Made by a program: the position numbers and the translations under genes
Part shown: positions 18,620 to 28,980 of the stretch, piece by piece
How the letters are laid out: every line of letters starts with the position of its first letter
Position numbering within the stretch: position 1 is the stretch's first letter
Origin: Bacteroidota bacterium
GTDB taxonomy: Bacteria > Bacteroidota > Bacteroidia > Bacteroidales > F082
Length of the DNA stretch: 64,000 nucleotides
NCBI GenBank assembly: GCA_020444415.1
Contig: JAHLLA010000008.1
Span: forward strand, 62,001-126,000
Reading direction: 5' to 3'
Notes under the pieces: generated by a model
Databases searched by the model: none
The model's input: only the letters and a program-made list of their open reading frames with translations
What the model was told of the DNA's origin: nothing

Positions 18620-21600
18620 CTATTCATTACTTGATTTCAACTGGTTGATTTTTTCACGGGCAACCTGCTTCAGGTCATCACCACTATAATTATCGATAAT
18701 GCTTTGCAGGGTTTGTTCTGCCTGGAATGCATTACCTCGCTCGGTATAAATATCGGCTAACAGAATAAATCCTTTTGCCACCCAGTATGGGTAATTTGAA
18801 AAGCCATCTTTAAGCTCATAGATCATCGATTCTGATTCATCCAGCTTGTTTTTTTCAAATGCATCCAGGGCAAGTTCATATTTCGCTTCAGCACCGTATT
18901 CATTCGAGCTCAAATTTTCGACAATCTGGAAGGCTTCAATGGCCATTCTTGAATTGCCGCTTTGCTGGTATGATTTAGCCATGATGTAATTGGCATGCAA
19001 TATTTGGTCATCATCAGCCATGCCTGATTCTTTTAAAAGTTGCGCGTAGGAGATGGCATTCTGGAAATCTTCTAAGTAATAAGATGATTGCATTGTTCCG
19101 TCTAATGCCTCAACTAGCATACCCTGGTCTTCAGCAATGTCTGCCAGTCGTTGGTAATGTTTTTTAGATTCGGAATATTGTTCTTTATCATAGGCCATGC
19201 GTGCTAATTTTATCAGTGCATTAGCTGTGTAAGGATTATCGGGAAACGCGATGATCGATTCGTAATATTGCAATGCCCCGGCTTCGTCACCCAGTTTCTC
19301 ATAGCAATCCGACAGGTAGTAATATGATTTTAGCACATAACCACCCTGCGGAAATTGTTGCAGGTAATTCTTTAATCCTGAAATGGCTTTTGAACAATCA
19401 TTATTCATGTAATGATTTTCGCCTGAAGTGAATAATAAAGAATCTTCTTCACTGGTTGAAACCTGAACAAAATCAAGTTTTTTGGCATATTTGAAATATT
19501 CGTCAATCTTACCCTGGTCCATATACACGCTCTGAAGGGTGTTCAGTGCTTCTTTGGCTTCAACCGATGCCGGATACTTGTCAATCACCTGTTTTAATGC
19601 TCTGATGGCCTGGTCGTACTGGTTGTTACTATAATACACGAAGCCCATTTTTACCAGCGATTTTTTGGAGAGGCTGCTGTTGGGAACCTCTTTTACCAAT
19701 TTATCAAAATAAATAATGGCGTGCCGCTGGTCATTTTGAATGAGGTAGGTGGATGCAATCTCATACAAAGCATCATCATATAGATATGAACCTTTATAGC
19801 GCTGCGTAAGCTCTGTTAACAGGCTGATCTTATTGTTAAAATCGCCTTTGGCCCCATAACAGAACGCTCTCTGGTAGAGTGCATAATCGGCATTTTTAGC
19901 GTTGCTTTGAACAGCTTTCTGGTAGAGAACTGAAGCATCGTCATATTTCTTTAAGATAAAATAACTGTCTGCCAGGCGAAGTGTCGCATCACTAATTAAT
20001 TCTCCTGACGAACCTCCTTTCTTAAGAAATTGATTGAAATACTGAATGGCCTGGTTGTAAGCTTGCTGATTGAAATACGTATAGGCCAGGTTGTACAAAG
20101 CCTTTGGATAGAGTTCCGAATTTGTTGACCCGCCGGATGAAATAAAATCACGATACAATTTAGATGCCCCGGTAAAATCTTTGGCTCGGTACAATCCTTC
20201 TGCTTTCCAAAACAATGCATTTAATTTGATACTTTCATCGGCGCTGTATTTGATGGATTTGTCAAAATTGGAGGCTGCATTTTCAAAATCACCCCTGTTA
20301 AATTGATCTACCGCATTAGTGTAGGCAATTTCCTGGTAAATTGATTGAAGCTGCGGACTGATATTTTTTGTTTTTTCAATAGATGCCAACGCGGCTTCAT
20401 AATTATTGGAAGCCAGGTACAATTGCCCCAACAATTCATACGCATCATTAATTTTTTCTGATTCGGGGTTCTTTTCAATAAAGTCAGTAATAATCGTTAC
20501 CGGATCATTATATAAGTCGCCACCCAGTTCAATAGTTAGTTTTACATAATTATATAGTGCATCCATGGTAATATCCGGCTTGATTTCGAGCTGATAAGCC
20601 TTTAAAAAGGCATTTTGGGCAAATTTTTCCTGTCCGGTATTCAGGTAGCAAAACCCGAGATTATACCAGGCGTTTTGTTTGTTGTCGCTTTCAGCCTCAC
20701 TGGCATGTTCAAAATTGGAAATGGCATCGCGGTATTCTTCATTCACGAACTTTGAATAACCGATCCTGTAATGTTCATCCGGACTCAGGTTTTTTGAACC
20801 TGATCTTTCATATTCAACAAAATATTCCAGGGCACTTTTATAATCGCCCAGGTTGTAGTATGAGTTGGCGATCAAACGAGCTACTTCGCTCCTGGTTTTA
20901 TGATCGGCTTTGTTCATGTAGGTGTTGCCTGCTTCGATCACTTTATTGTAATCGCCACGCTCGTAATATATATGGATAATGTAGTAGGGGACATATTTAT
21001 TGAATCTTTTATTGTCCTCGATGGCTTTAAAACTTTGTAAAGCTTCGTCGAATTTTCCTTTCTGGTATTGAATATGGCCATAATAAAAGTTAGCAGCAGG
21101 TCCATAAGTCGTTTCTGAAGTTAAAATTTCTGAAAATGATGAGGCAGCGGCGTCAAACCGGTTCAGGCTTAATTCGCTATACCCTTTTTTGTAATAATAT
21201 TCGGCACGCTGACTTTTACTTAATTTATTTGGCGAAGTCTTTTCGAAAGCGTCTAGGGTTTCTACATAGTCTCTGTTTTTATAATACAGGGTTCCCAATT
21301 CAAAATAGATTTTGGGCAACCAGGTGCTTTCAGGGTAATCCGTTACAAAATGTTCTACTTTTTTAAGTGCATCCTTGTTTGATAATGCGATGCTGCTGAC
21401 AGCTTCATAATACGCGGCATTTTCGTAAAATGAATTTTTCGGGTCAGATGCTTCTGACATAAATTGGGCGAACATTTGTTTGGCTGCACCATAATTTTTC
21501 TGTTCGAATAAGTTCAGTGCCTGCCTGTATGTCGATTGGGGAGGATCATAATACATGGTTTCCTGCGAAAACATGAATCCCTGTCCCAATAATGAAAACA

Positions 21601-21631
21601 ATAATATAACTATTAAGTATCCTTTTTTCAT
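18620..21631 (-). CDS. Large tetratricopeptide-repeat protein, exported
   Basis: About 1003 residues from the ATG at 21631; a TTG 15 bases upstream is in frame but gives a worse signal peptide. A signal sequence (MKKGYLIVILLFSLLGQGF) is followed by more than twenty TPR-like helical hairpins running to the C-terminus. Many carry the pattern A-x-x-x-[FY]-x-x-x-L/Y-x-x-[FY]-P, as in YbgF/BamD-type proteins (YPESTWLPKIYFELGTLYY near 84, YPASVEAKEALNTL further on). Likely a periplasmic scaffold. The downstream barrel gene overlaps its stop codon or follows within 25 bp, so the pair is probably an outer-membrane complex. No enzymatic domain is seen. Confidence 0.85.
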   Translation of the reverse strand: MKKGYLIVILLFSLLGQGFMFSQETMYYDPPQSTYRQALNLFEQKNYGAAKQMFAQFMSEASDPKNSFYENAAYYEAVSSIALSNKDALKKVEHFVTDYPESTWLPKIYFELGTLYYKNRDYVETLDAFEKTSPNKLSKSQRAEYYYKKGYSELSLNRFDAAASSFSEILTSETTYGPAANFYYGHIQYQKGKFDEALQSFKAIEDNKRFNKYVPYYIIHIYYERGDYNKVIEAGNTYMNKADHKTRSEVARLIANSYYNLGDYKSALEYFVEYERSGSKNLSPDEHYRIGYSKFVNEEYRDAISNFEHASEAESDNKQNAWYNLGFCYLNTGQEKFAQNAFLKAYQLEIKPDITMDALYNYVKLTIELGGDLYNDPVTIITDFIEKNPESEKINDAYELLGQLYLASNNYEAALASIEKTKNISPQLQSIYQEIAYTNAVDQFNRGDFENAASNFDKSIKYSADESIKLNALFWKAEGLYRAKDFTGASKLYRDFISSGGSTNSELYPKALYNLAYTYFNQQAYNQAIQYFNQFLKKGGSSGELISDATLRLADSYFILKKYDDASVLYQKAVQSNAKNADYALYQRAFCYGAKGDFNNKISLLTELTQRYKGSYLYDDALYEIASTYLIQNDQRHAIIYFDKLVKEVPNSSLSKKSLVKMGFVYYSNNQYDQAIRALKQVIDKYPASVEAKEALNTLQSVYMDQGKIDEYFKYAKKLDFVQVSTSEEDSLLFTSGENHYMNNDCSKAISGLKNYLQQFPQGGYVLKSYYYLSDCYEKLGDEAGALQYYESIIAFPDNPYTANALIKLARMAYDKEQYSESKKHYQRLADIAEDQGMLVEALDGTMQSSYYLEDFQNAISYAQLLKESGMADDDQILHANYIMAKSYQQSGNSRMAIEAFQIVENLSSNEYGAEAKYELALDAFEKNKLDESESMIYELKDGFSNYPYWVAKGFILLADIYTERGNAFQAEQTLQSIIDNYSGDDLKQVAREKINQLKSSNE

Positions 21632-21778
21632 AGGTGATAAAAACAATTAGTGATGGTTGAAAAAAGTAAAGCTTGCCTCGATAATGGATGGTCAGTTTTT
21701 GATGCTATTTTTCAATAAACGGTAAAAATTCAATTATCATATGAATTAGGCAGAATAATTACTAAAGAATAAAAAAAC

Positions 21779-22176
21779 GTTCAACAAGCCTGTAAGCGGG
21801 ATTCTGTGCTCCACCGAAATCGATCAGTGAAGTGCCTGTCATTTATCTGGGTTATACATCGCTGTATAACTCTTGCAGTCTACCCACCGGTATCGGACGA
21901 GCAGCCCTCAAACACCGGCATATTTGACCTTGCAACCCATAAGGTTTACCCCGATACAATGTTGCCATCATACCGCGTGGGCTCTTACCCCACGTTTTCA
22001 CCCTTGCCTGCAGGAGCTTCAGCGAAGGCAAGCTTGCCTCTACCCCTGCATAGGCGGTTATTTTCTGCGGCACTTTCTGTCACCATCAAATGGTGCCTTC
22101 CCGTTAGGAAGTATGGTGCTCTGTGTTGTCCCGACTTTCCTCCCCCTTACGGGAGCGACAAACTGGCCTGTTGAAC
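21779..22176 (-). ncRNA. rnpB: RNase P RNA (bacterial class A)
   Basis: Catalytic RNA that matures tRNA 5' ends. On the minus strand the 5' part contains the universal GAGGAAAGTCGGGAC segment, and the 3' part ends with ACAGAATCCCGCTTA, both hallmarks of rnpB. The ends were set by helix P1: GTTCAACAGGC at the 5' end pairs with GCTTGTTGAAC at the 3' end (one G-U). The product is about 398 nt. A TATCTTTG -7 box sits five bases before the 5' end. Right after the 3' helix the minus strand has a run of seven T, suggesting termination. Open frames on either strand here are not genes. Confidence 0.95.
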
Positions 22177-22180
22177 ATGG

Positions 22181-22188
22181 CAAAGATA
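22181..22188 (-). promoter_or_regulatory. -7 box of rnpB
   Basis: TATCTTTG on the minus strand, an exact TAnnTTTG match ending five bases before the deduced 5' end of RNase P RNA, which supports that end independently. Confidence 0.65.
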
Positions 22189-22226
22189 GGTATTCTCAAG
22201 GCTTTAAAATAGTTTATCAAAATCTG

Positions 22227-22258
22227 TTGTTATCTATTTTATGAATTCGTTACTTTTG
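22227..22258 (+). promoter_or_regulatory. tatA promoter (-33 and -7 boxes)
   Basis: TTG (22227-22229), a 21-bp spacer, then TACTTTTG (22251-22258); the -7 box is a full consensus match. The tatA start follows 16 bp later. Confidence 0.6.
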
Positions 22259-22274
22259 ACAAAAGATTTATTCA

Positions 22275-22547
22275 ATGATGCATTACGCGGGATGGTTCGG
22301 TGGCTATGAGATCATACTTATTGTTGTGGTCATTTTGCTGTTATTTGGTGGTAAAAAACTACCGGAACTGGCCAGGGGCCTGGGAAAAGGTATTAAAGAT
22401 TTTAAATCGGCAACAGAAGACAGTGAACTGGCGAAAGACCTGAAAAACGTTGCTTCCGAAATGAATGAAGTAAAGAAAGATGTGGATAAACTAAATCCAA
22501 AAAAAGCTTTTCAAATTGAGAATCCGCTCAAACCCAAGAAGAAATAG
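22275..22547 (+). CDS. tatA: Sec-independent protein translocase TatA/TatE
   Basis: A 90-residue membrane protein: a short N-terminus, one TM helix (about 10-24), the F-G hinge (LLLFGGKKLPELARGLGKGI) and an amphipathic helix, then a charged tail. This is the diagnostic TatA/E plan. It forms the pore component that moves folded proteins across the inner membrane. tatC is not in the window. Two adjacent ATGs can serve as start. Divergent from rnpB. Confidence 0.93.
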   Translation: MMHYAGWFGGYEIILIVVVILLLFGGKKLPELARGLGKGIKDFKSATEDSELAKDLKNVASEMNEVKKDVDKLNPKKAFQIENPLKPKKK

Positions 22548-22611
22548 CATAGTTTTGTGCAAAATTTCAATTGAAGGTTTCATAAAAACTTCATTTTAAA
22601 GGATTATTTTT

Positions 22612-23961
22612 TTGAGAGATTTAACGGAAGGAAAAGAAGGTAAACTGATTCTGAACTTTGCACTGCCCATGCTTGCCGGTAATGTGTTTCAGCAAATGTA
22701 TAATGTGGTCGACAGCATTATCATTGGCAAAGTTTTGGGTAAAGAAGCCCTGGCGGCAGTAGGAGCCAACTTCCCGTTGATCTTTGCATTGATTTCATTT
22801 GTTGTTGGGATTGCCATTGGATCAACTGTGATCATTTCACAATACTTTGGAGCAAAGCAAATGGACCGGGTAAAAAGAACCATTGATACCCTCTATATTT
22901 TTATGTTTTTCGCCTCCATTTTTATTACAACCGTTGGCATATTAACAAGTAAATATATCTTTCAACTCATCAGTTTACCTGATGATGTAATTCCCCTGGC
23001 TATCGACTATTTTACGGTATATGCTACAGGGTTTATTTTCTTTTTCGGTTTCCAGGGCACCAGCGCCATACTCAGGGGACTTGGCGACTCAAAAACACCT
23101 TTGTATTTTCTGATCATTTCAACGCTTACAAACATTGGTCTCGACCTGTTTTTTGTTCTGGGACTCGGATGGGGTGTAAAAGGTGTAGCACTCGCAACCG
23201 TTATTGCACAGGCAGGTGCCTTTTTTACCATCGTGTGGTATTTAAACCGCTACCATACTTTCCTTGATTTTTCGCCTTTGAAAATGCGGTTTGATAAAGA
23301 GATATTCAAGAAAAGTTTAAAGATCGGTTTGCCAACAGGATTCCAGCAAACTTTTGTTTCATTGGGTTTTTTAGCGCTGTACCGCATTGTAAATATGTTC
23401 GGAACACCTACCATTGCTGCTTATACCATCGCTATGAGGATTGATATGTTCGCAGCTATGCCCGCGATGAACTTTTCGGCAGCCTTATCTACTTTTGTAG
23501 GACAAAACATAGGGGCCAATAAATTTGAAAGAATAGGACGTGGGTTGAATTCGACACTGGGAATGACATCCATTATTTCAGTTACAGTTACCATTCTGGC
23601 CATGTTTTTCGCTGAACCATTAATGTATTTATTTACAAATGATGCTGAGGTTGTAGCTGTGGGTAGGCAATATATTTATGTGGTAAGTGGGTTTTATATT
23701 GTCTTTTCTACCATGTTCATTATCAATGGGGTATTGCGGGGTGCAGGAGACACATTCTTTCCAATGATCATTACCATATTATCCCTGTGGGTGATTCGAA
23801 TACCGGCTTCATATCTTTTATCGCTCAAAATCGGAACCCTTGGAATTTGGTGGGGCATACCTGTGGCCTGGGTTTTTGGTGTGATAGCCAGTTATGTGTA
23901 TTACAAAACAGGAAGATGGAGATCAAAGGCTGTTGTTAAACATGATAAGAAAGCATCTTGA
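22612..23961 (+). CDS. MATE family efflux transporter
   Basis: A 449-residue inner-membrane protein beginning at TTG 22612, with about twelve hydrophobic segments in two related halves. The N-terminus (GKEGKLILNFALPMLAGNVF, then QQMYNVVDSIIIGKVLG) and the repeat in the second half (IGLPTGFQQTFVSLGFLALY) are MATE signatures of the DinF/NorM-like branch. Exports organic cations or drugs using an Na+ or H+ gradient; the substrate cannot be read from sequence. A -7-like box TAGTTTTG at 22550-22557 lies upstream, so it may be transcribed apart from tatA. Confidence 0.93.
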   Translation: MRDLTEGKEGKLILNFALPMLAGNVFQQMYNVVDSIIIGKVLGKEALAAVGANFPLIFALISFVVGIAIGSTVIISQYFGAKQMDRVKRTIDTLYIFMFFASIFITTVGILTSKYIFQLISLPDDVIPLAIDYFTVYATGFIFFFGFQGTSAILRGLGDSKTPLYFLIISTLTNIGLDLFFVLGLGWGVKGVALATVIAQAGAFFTIVWYLNRYHTFLDFSPLKMRFDKEIFKKSLKIGLPTGFQQTFVSLGFLALYRIVNMFGTPTIAAYTIAMRIDMFAAMPAMNFSAALSTFVGQNIGANKFERIGRGLNSTLGMTSIISVTVTILAMFFAEPLMYLFTNDAEVVAVGRQYIYVVSGFYIVFSTMFIINGVLRGAGDTFFPMIITILSLWVIRIPASYLLSLKIGTLGIWWGIPVAWVFGVIASYVYYKTGRWRSKAVVKHDKKAS

Positions 23962-24055
23962 AAAGTTGTTAACACTTTTTGATTGTTATTCAATTGACAT
24001 TGTTATTTAAACCGAACATCTTTAATTTTACTCCTCATTTTTTAAAACCAAATTG

Positions 24056-26185
24056 ATGAAATTGAGAAGTTTATTTTATGTAATAGCGATTACAGCTATA
24101 ATACCGGCTTGTATGCAAAACACACAGAACAAATTTCAGTATCCTGAAACAAGAAAAGTGGATACAGTTGATACTTATTTTGGCAAAGATGTGGCTGACC
24201 CATATCGTTGGCTGGAGGATGATAATTCAACTGAAACCGCAGAGTGGGTAGCAGCCCAAAATGATTTAACACAGGCATATCTGAATAAAATTCCTTTCAG
24301 ACAACAACTTAATGAGCGGTTGACAGAGATATGGAATTATCCGAAATACAGGGCACCTTTTAAGAGAGGAAACAGGTATTTCTTCTATAAAAATAATGGT
24401 ATGCAAAACCAGGATGTGCTTTATATGATGGATCAACCTAATGATGAGCTTCAGCTTCTGCTTGATCCCAATACCTTGTCAGAAGACGGAACAGTTGCAT
24501 TATCAGACATCAGTGTTTCAAAAGATGGAAAATTTCTGGCGTACAGTACGTCGTCAGGCGGTTCCGACTGGAATGAAATCCATGTGATGGAAATTGAAAC
24601 CAAAAAGAAACTGCAGGATCACATCAAATGGGTGAAATTTTCAGCTATCGCCTGGAAAGATGACGGATTTTTCTATTCAGCTTACAACGAACCTTCGGAA
24701 GAAGATATGCTTTCGGGCCAGAACCGCTTTCATAAAATATTTTACCATCAATTGGGTAATAGTCAGCAAGAGGATCATCTTATTTATAGCAATTCCGATG
24801 AACCGTTACGTAATTTTCATGCATACCTGACAGAAGATGAGAAGTTTCTGATAGTCAGCATAACCGAAAGTACCAGTGGCAATGCCTTATATGCATCCAG
24901 TATCGATGGACTAAATAAAATTGAACTGAAGAAAATTGCTGATGGTTTTGATTTTGAATATAGCGTTATTGATCATATCGGAGATGAATTGATCATTCAA
25001 ACCAATCATAATGCACCCAGGGGAAAACTAATTAAGGTGGATTTCAATCAACCGGAAGAAAAAAACTGGATAGATCTGGTCCCCGAAAAGGAAGAAATAT
25101 TGGAAGCGGCCACCATTGCCGGCGGTAAACTGTATGTGCAATATTTAAAAGATGCCAGTAACAGGGCTTATTTTTATGACTTGAATGGCGATTTTGTGCA
25201 GGAGCTTGAGTTGCCGGGTATTGGAACCATTACCGAATTTAATGGTACTAAAGATGATAATCTAGCCTTCTACAGTTTTACATCGTTTACAACGCCTTCG
25301 AGTATTTACACATATGATATTGCAACAAATACATCGGAATTATACAAAGCATCGGAATTAAACTTTAATACCGAAGGATTCGTAGCTAAGCAAGAATTTT
25401 TTGAAAGTAAAGATGGAACCCGGGTGCCCATGTTCATCGTGCATAAAGAGGGACTGGAACTTGATGGTAATAATCCAGCTATTTTATATGGTTACGGCGG
25501 ATTTAACATCAGCCTTACACCGGGTTTCAGCATTAGTAGGGCTGTTTTTCTTGAGCAGGGGGGCATTTATGTGATGGTCAATTTAAGAGGAGGTGGAGAA
25601 TATGGTGAGGCATGGCACGAAGCAGGTATGAAAATGAACAAACAAAATGTTTTTGATGATTTTATATATGCTGCTAAATATTTGATCAGGGAACAATATA
25701 CTTCCAGTGAAAGACTGGCCATTGCCGGAGGTTCAAACGGAGGATTACTGGTAGGAACAGCCATGACACAGGAGCCGGATCTATTTAAAGTAGCAATCCC
25801 CATTGTTGGTGTTTTAGATATGCTTCGCTACCATAATTTTACAATTGGCTGGGCATGGGCAAGCGATTATGGCCGCAGTGACGAAAGTGAAGAAATGTTT
25901 CGGTATTTGCTGGGATATTCTCCTTTACATAATGTGAAAGAGGGTGTAAGTTATCCAGCAACGCTGGCCATTACGGCCGATCACGACGACAGGGTGGTGC
26001 CTGCACATACTTTTAAATTTATTTCGGAGTTGCAGGCAAAAGATGGTGGTGAAAACCCAATTCTGGTACGTATTGAAACAAAAGCAGGTCATGGTGCCGG
26101 AAAACCTACTTCCAAGCAGATTGAAGAAGCGACAGATATGTATAGTTTTATCATGTATGAACTTGGAATGAAACCTAAATTTTAG
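24056..26185 (+). CDS. Prolyl oligopeptidase family serine peptidase, lipoprotein
   Basis: A 709-residue protein. An N-terminal lipoprotein signal (hydrophobic run ending in IIPAC, Cys about 20) implies anchoring in the periplasm or outer membrane, unlike the cytosolic eukaryotic enzyme. A seven-bladed propeller covers about 75-420, and an alpha/beta hydrolase domain covers the N-terminal 70 residues plus about 430-709. Triad: Ser560 in GGSNGG, Asp in DHDDRVVP, His in AGHGAGKP. The family cleaves short peptides after proline. Start: ATG 24056 rather than the TTG one codon earlier. A TAATTTTA box just upstream departs from consensus. Confidence 0.95.
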   Translation: MKLRSLFYVIAITAIIPACMQNTQNKFQYPETRKVDTVDTYFGKDVADPYRWLEDDNSTETAEWVAAQNDLTQAYLNKIPFRQQLNERLTEIWNYPKYRAPFKRGNRYFFYKNNGMQNQDVLYMMDQPNDELQLLLDPNTLSEDGTVALSDISVSKDGKFLAYSTSSGGSDWNEIHVMEIETKKKLQDHIKWVKFSAIAWKDDGFFYSAYNEPSEEDMLSGQNRFHKIFYHQLGNSQQEDHLIYSNSDEPLRNFHAYLTEDEKFLIVSITESTSGNALYASSIDGLNKIELKKIADGFDFEYSVIDHIGDELIIQTNHNAPRGKLIKVDFNQPEEKNWIDLVPEKEEILEAATIAGGKLYVQYLKDASNRAYFYDLNGDFVQELELPGIGTITEFNGTKDDNLAFYSFTSFTTPSSIYTYDIATNTSELYKASELNFNTEGFVAKQEFFESKDGTRVPMFIVHKEGLELDGNNPAILYGYGGFNISLTPGFSISRAVFLEQGGIYVMVNLRGGGEYGEAWHEAGMKMNKQNVFDDFIYAAKYLIREQYTSSERLAIAGGSNGGLLVGTAMTQEPDLFKVAIPIVGVLDMLRYHNFTIGWAWASDYGRSDESEEMFRYLLGYSPLHNVKEGVSYPATLAITADHDDRVVPAHTFKFISELQAKDGGENPILVRIETKAGHGAGKPTSKQIEEATDMYSFIMYELGMKPKF

Positions 26186-26275
26186 GATGTTACTTAACAA
26201 TTTATTAATATTGGGAATTGAAAACTGAACGGAACTTTTTATTTATTGCAATCATAATCCAAAAAATCTAACAAA

Positions 26276-28519
26276 TTGGAAACCATCTATTTAGTAATTG
26301 TAATCATACTCTTTTTATTAGCTGCTTCTGACTTGATTGTTGGCGTTAGTAATGATGCTGTCAATTTTTTAAATTCTGCCATCGGCTCAAGGGTCGCATC
26401 TTTTAAAGTAATTATGGCGGTTGCTGCAGTAGGGGTGCTGTTTGGCGCTGTTTTTTCGAGTGGAATGATGGAAGTAGCGCGTAAGGGTATTATGAATCCA
26501 GGTATGTTCACTTTTGAGCAGATCATGTTCATTTTTCTGGCCGTCATGATCACTGACGTGATTTTGCTTGACGTATACAATACCGTAGGTCTTCCAACCT
26601 CAACAACGGTTTCTATCGTATTTGAATTACTCGGAGCATCCGTTGGTATGGCATCTATCGTGGTTCTAATGAACAGTGATGGAAATACCGTTGGTGAATT
26701 TATCAATTCCTCCAAGGCTCTGGCCATTATATTCGGCATATTTCTATCGGTTATTATAGCTTTTTCGGTAGGTGCTATGATACAGTATCTTACCAGGATA
26801 GCCTTTTCTTTTAACTTTAAGAGAAGAATGAAATATTTTGGTGCCATTTGGGGAGGCATCGCTTTTACGGCCATGACTTACTTCTTACTTATCAAAGGAG
26901 CCAAAGAAGTAACCTTTATGACATCCGATATGAAAACCTGGATAAGTGCCCATAGCGGTACAATTATTATGGTCAGCTTTGTTGGATGGACAATACTTTT
27001 ACAGCTTTTTTACATGCTGTTTAAGTTAAACATTTTAAAGCTAATTGTACTTGTCGGTACGTTTTCGTTGGCTATGGCTTTTGCGGGTAACGACCTTGTA
27101 AACTTTATTGGGGTTCCCATTGCCGGATACAACTCTTACGAACTATTTGTGGCAGCAGAGGGTGCCCAGGCAGATTCATTTTTAATGTCAGGACTGGCGG
27201 GTAAAGTACCCACTCCTACCTTGTTTCTCATATTGGCAGGACTGGTCATGGTTATTACGCTATACACATCTAAAAAAGCCAAATCGGTGGTGCAAACATC
27301 ACTTGATCTGAGCAGGCAGACCGAAGGCGAAGAGCGTTTCAAATCTACCTGGGTGTCAAAATTGCTTGTAAGGTATTCTATCAATATGTCAACAGGTGTG
27401 AAAAGAATAATACCCAACCGCATTGTGGAAGGCATCGAACGACAATTTGAACCTAGTGAAGAAACGGCAGCAGACCCCAACCCACCAACTTTTGACCTGA
27501 TCAGGGCATCGGTAAACCTCACTGTGGCAAGTGTGCTGATTGCGTTTGGTACTTCTCTGAAACTGCCACTGTCAACTACTTACGTCACTTTTATGGTGGC
27601 CATGGGTACTTCCTTGTCAGATAAAGCATGGGACAGGGAAAGTGCCGTTTACAGGATATCAGGAGTATTGGCTGTTGTAGGAGGGTGGTTTTTAACGGCC
27701 GTGAGCGCATTTTTCGTGGCCTTTATATTCGCTTATGTATTTAATTATGGCGGCATTATTGCGATCATCGCATCTTTAATTTTGGCTGGATACCTTATGT
27801 ATCGTACCCATGCGCATCATAAGAAATCAAAAGAGAATAAAAAGGAAGAGGCAATGGACGTACAGGCCATGTCAGATGAAAATATTGCCGAAAAATCAAA
27901 TAAAACCATCATTAAAAACCTGAAAAAGATTTCAGTTGAACTGGAACGAACCATTCTCGGCCTCGAAAAAGAGGATGTTAGGGAATTGAAAAAAGCAAAA
28001 GCTGAAATCCAAAAGATAACTGCAAAAACAAAATATCTGAAAGATCATATCAACGTGATTGTGGATAAACTAAAAGAAGAAACTCTTGATAGTGCCTACT
28101 TTTTTGTAACTACATTAGACTATATGCGTGAAATGCTTCATAGTATCACTTTTATAGTCAACCCGTCGGTTGTGCATGTTGATAACAATCACAAACCGTT
28201 GATTGAGGTTCAGATTCAGGAATTGAGGGATTTGGAAGTGCATCTGAATAAAATGATCGCCATTGTTGTGAAAAGTATCACGAAGCATGATTTCTCGACC
28301 CAAAAAGAGTTGTTGGAACTGGAGCAAGCTTTCCTGGATTTGATCAAACAGGTGAATAAAAACCAGATCAAGAGACTTAAAAATGGAGAAGTGGGTACAA
28401 AAAGCAGTATATTGTTCTTAAATATAATCAATGAGATTAAAAACTTATCCCTGCAGTTGATAAACCTCTACAAATCGCAAAGGGACTTTATCAATTTTAA
28501 AAACGGATCAAAACTTTGA
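26276..28519 (+). CDS. PiT family inorganic phosphate transporter with C-terminal cytoplasmic extension
   Basis: A 747-residue protein starting at TTG 26276. The PiT signatures SNDAVNFLNSAIGSR (about 26-40) and GNDLVNFIGVPIAGY (about 265-280) mark the two repeats of the phosphate:cation symporter, embedded in about ten or more TM segments up to residue 510. The last 220 residues are soluble, helical and Lys/Glu-rich, resembling the PhoU-like tails of long Bacteroidota PiT proteins, probably a regulatory part. The downstream gene overlaps its stop codon by 4 bp, so the two are coupled. Confidence 0.92.
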   Translation: METIYLVIVIILFLLAASDLIVGVSNDAVNFLNSAIGSRVASFKVIMAVAAVGVLFGAVFSSGMMEVARKGIMNPGMFTFEQIMFIFLAVMITDVILLDVYNTVGLPTSTTVSIVFELLGASVGMASIVVLMNSDGNTVGEFINSSKALAIIFGIFLSVIIAFSVGAMIQYLTRIAFSFNFKRRMKYFGAIWGGIAFTAMTYFLLIKGAKEVTFMTSDMKTWISAHSGTIIMVSFVGWTILLQLFYMLFKLNILKLIVLVGTFSLAMAFAGNDLVNFIGVPIAGYNSYELFVAAEGAQADSFLMSGLAGKVPTPTLFLILAGLVMVITLYTSKKAKSVVQTSLDLSRQTEGEERFKSTWVSKLLVRYSINMSTGVKRIIPNRIVEGIERQFEPSEETAADPNPPTFDLIRASVNLTVASVLIAFGTSLKLPLSTTYVTFMVAMGTSLSDKAWDRESAVYRISGVLAVVGGWFLTAVSAFFVAFIFAYVFNYGGIIAIIASLILAGYLMYRTHAHHKKSKENKKEEAMDVQAMSDENIAEKSNKTIIKNLKKISVELERTILGLEKEDVRELKKAKAEIQKITAKTKYLKDHINVIVDKLKEETLDSAYFFVTTLDYMREMLHSITFIVNPSVVHVDNNHKPLIEVQIQELRDLEVHLNKMIAIVVKSITKHDFSTQKELLELEQAFLDLIKQVNKNQIKRLKNGEVGTKSSILFLNIINEIKNLSLQLINLYKSQRDFINFKNGSKL

Positions 28520-28980
28520 TCAATAGGATAAAAATTATCAGCGGAGGGCAGTCGGGCGTTGACCGGGCTGCCCTTGATTTTGCCCTGAAGTTTGGTATCG
28601 AGTGTGGCGGTTGGTGCACCAAAGGCCGTAAAGCTGAAGATGGTACAATCGATGGAAAATACCCACTTCAAGAAACTGACGACACCACCTACAAAACCAG
28701 GACAAAACTCAACGTGCGGGATAGCGACGGAACATTGATTTTATACGATGGTGAATTAGATGACGGAACTCTTTTAACAATGGAATTGGCTCAGAAATTG
28801 GAGAAACCCTTGTTAAAAATTGATTTGTCAGGAGAAAATGATAGAAATTTGCAAAAAGTAAGCAACTGGATCAATTCCAACTACCTGAAAATCATAAATA
28901 TGGCCGGCCCGCGAGAAAGTAATAGCCCGGGGATATATGTTGAAACCTTACATTTCCTGGAAAAATTACTGGCAGACTAA
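28516..28980 (+). CDS. Putative molybdenum carrier protein (MoCo carrier family)
   Basis: A 154-residue protein with a Rossmann-like DprA/LOG-type fold. The N-terminal motif SGGQSGVDRAALDFA (about 9-23) and W-C-T-K-G-R-K-A-E-D-G (34-45) characterise the 'putative molybdenum carrier' family, and DSDGTLILYDG follows. The start is a TTG at 28516 that overlaps the preceding TGA, so translation should be coupled to the phosphate transporter. The family name comes from a cofactor-binding relative; whether this one binds molybdenum cofactor, a nucleotide or something else cannot be told here. Converges on prmC with a 4-bp overlap of the ends. Confidence 0.82.
   Translation: MINRIKIISGGQSGVDRAALDFALKFGIECGGWCTKGRKAEDGTIDGKYPLQETDDTTYKTRTKLNVRDSDGTLILYDGELDDGTLLTMELAQKLEKPLLKIDLSGENDRNLQKVSNWINSNYLKIINMAGPRESNSPGIYVETLHFLEKLLAD

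Noticed and set aside
21806-22244. Open frames of 70-123 codons on both strands
   Set aside because: They lie on the RNase P RNA gene, whose conserved core and closing helix are clear.
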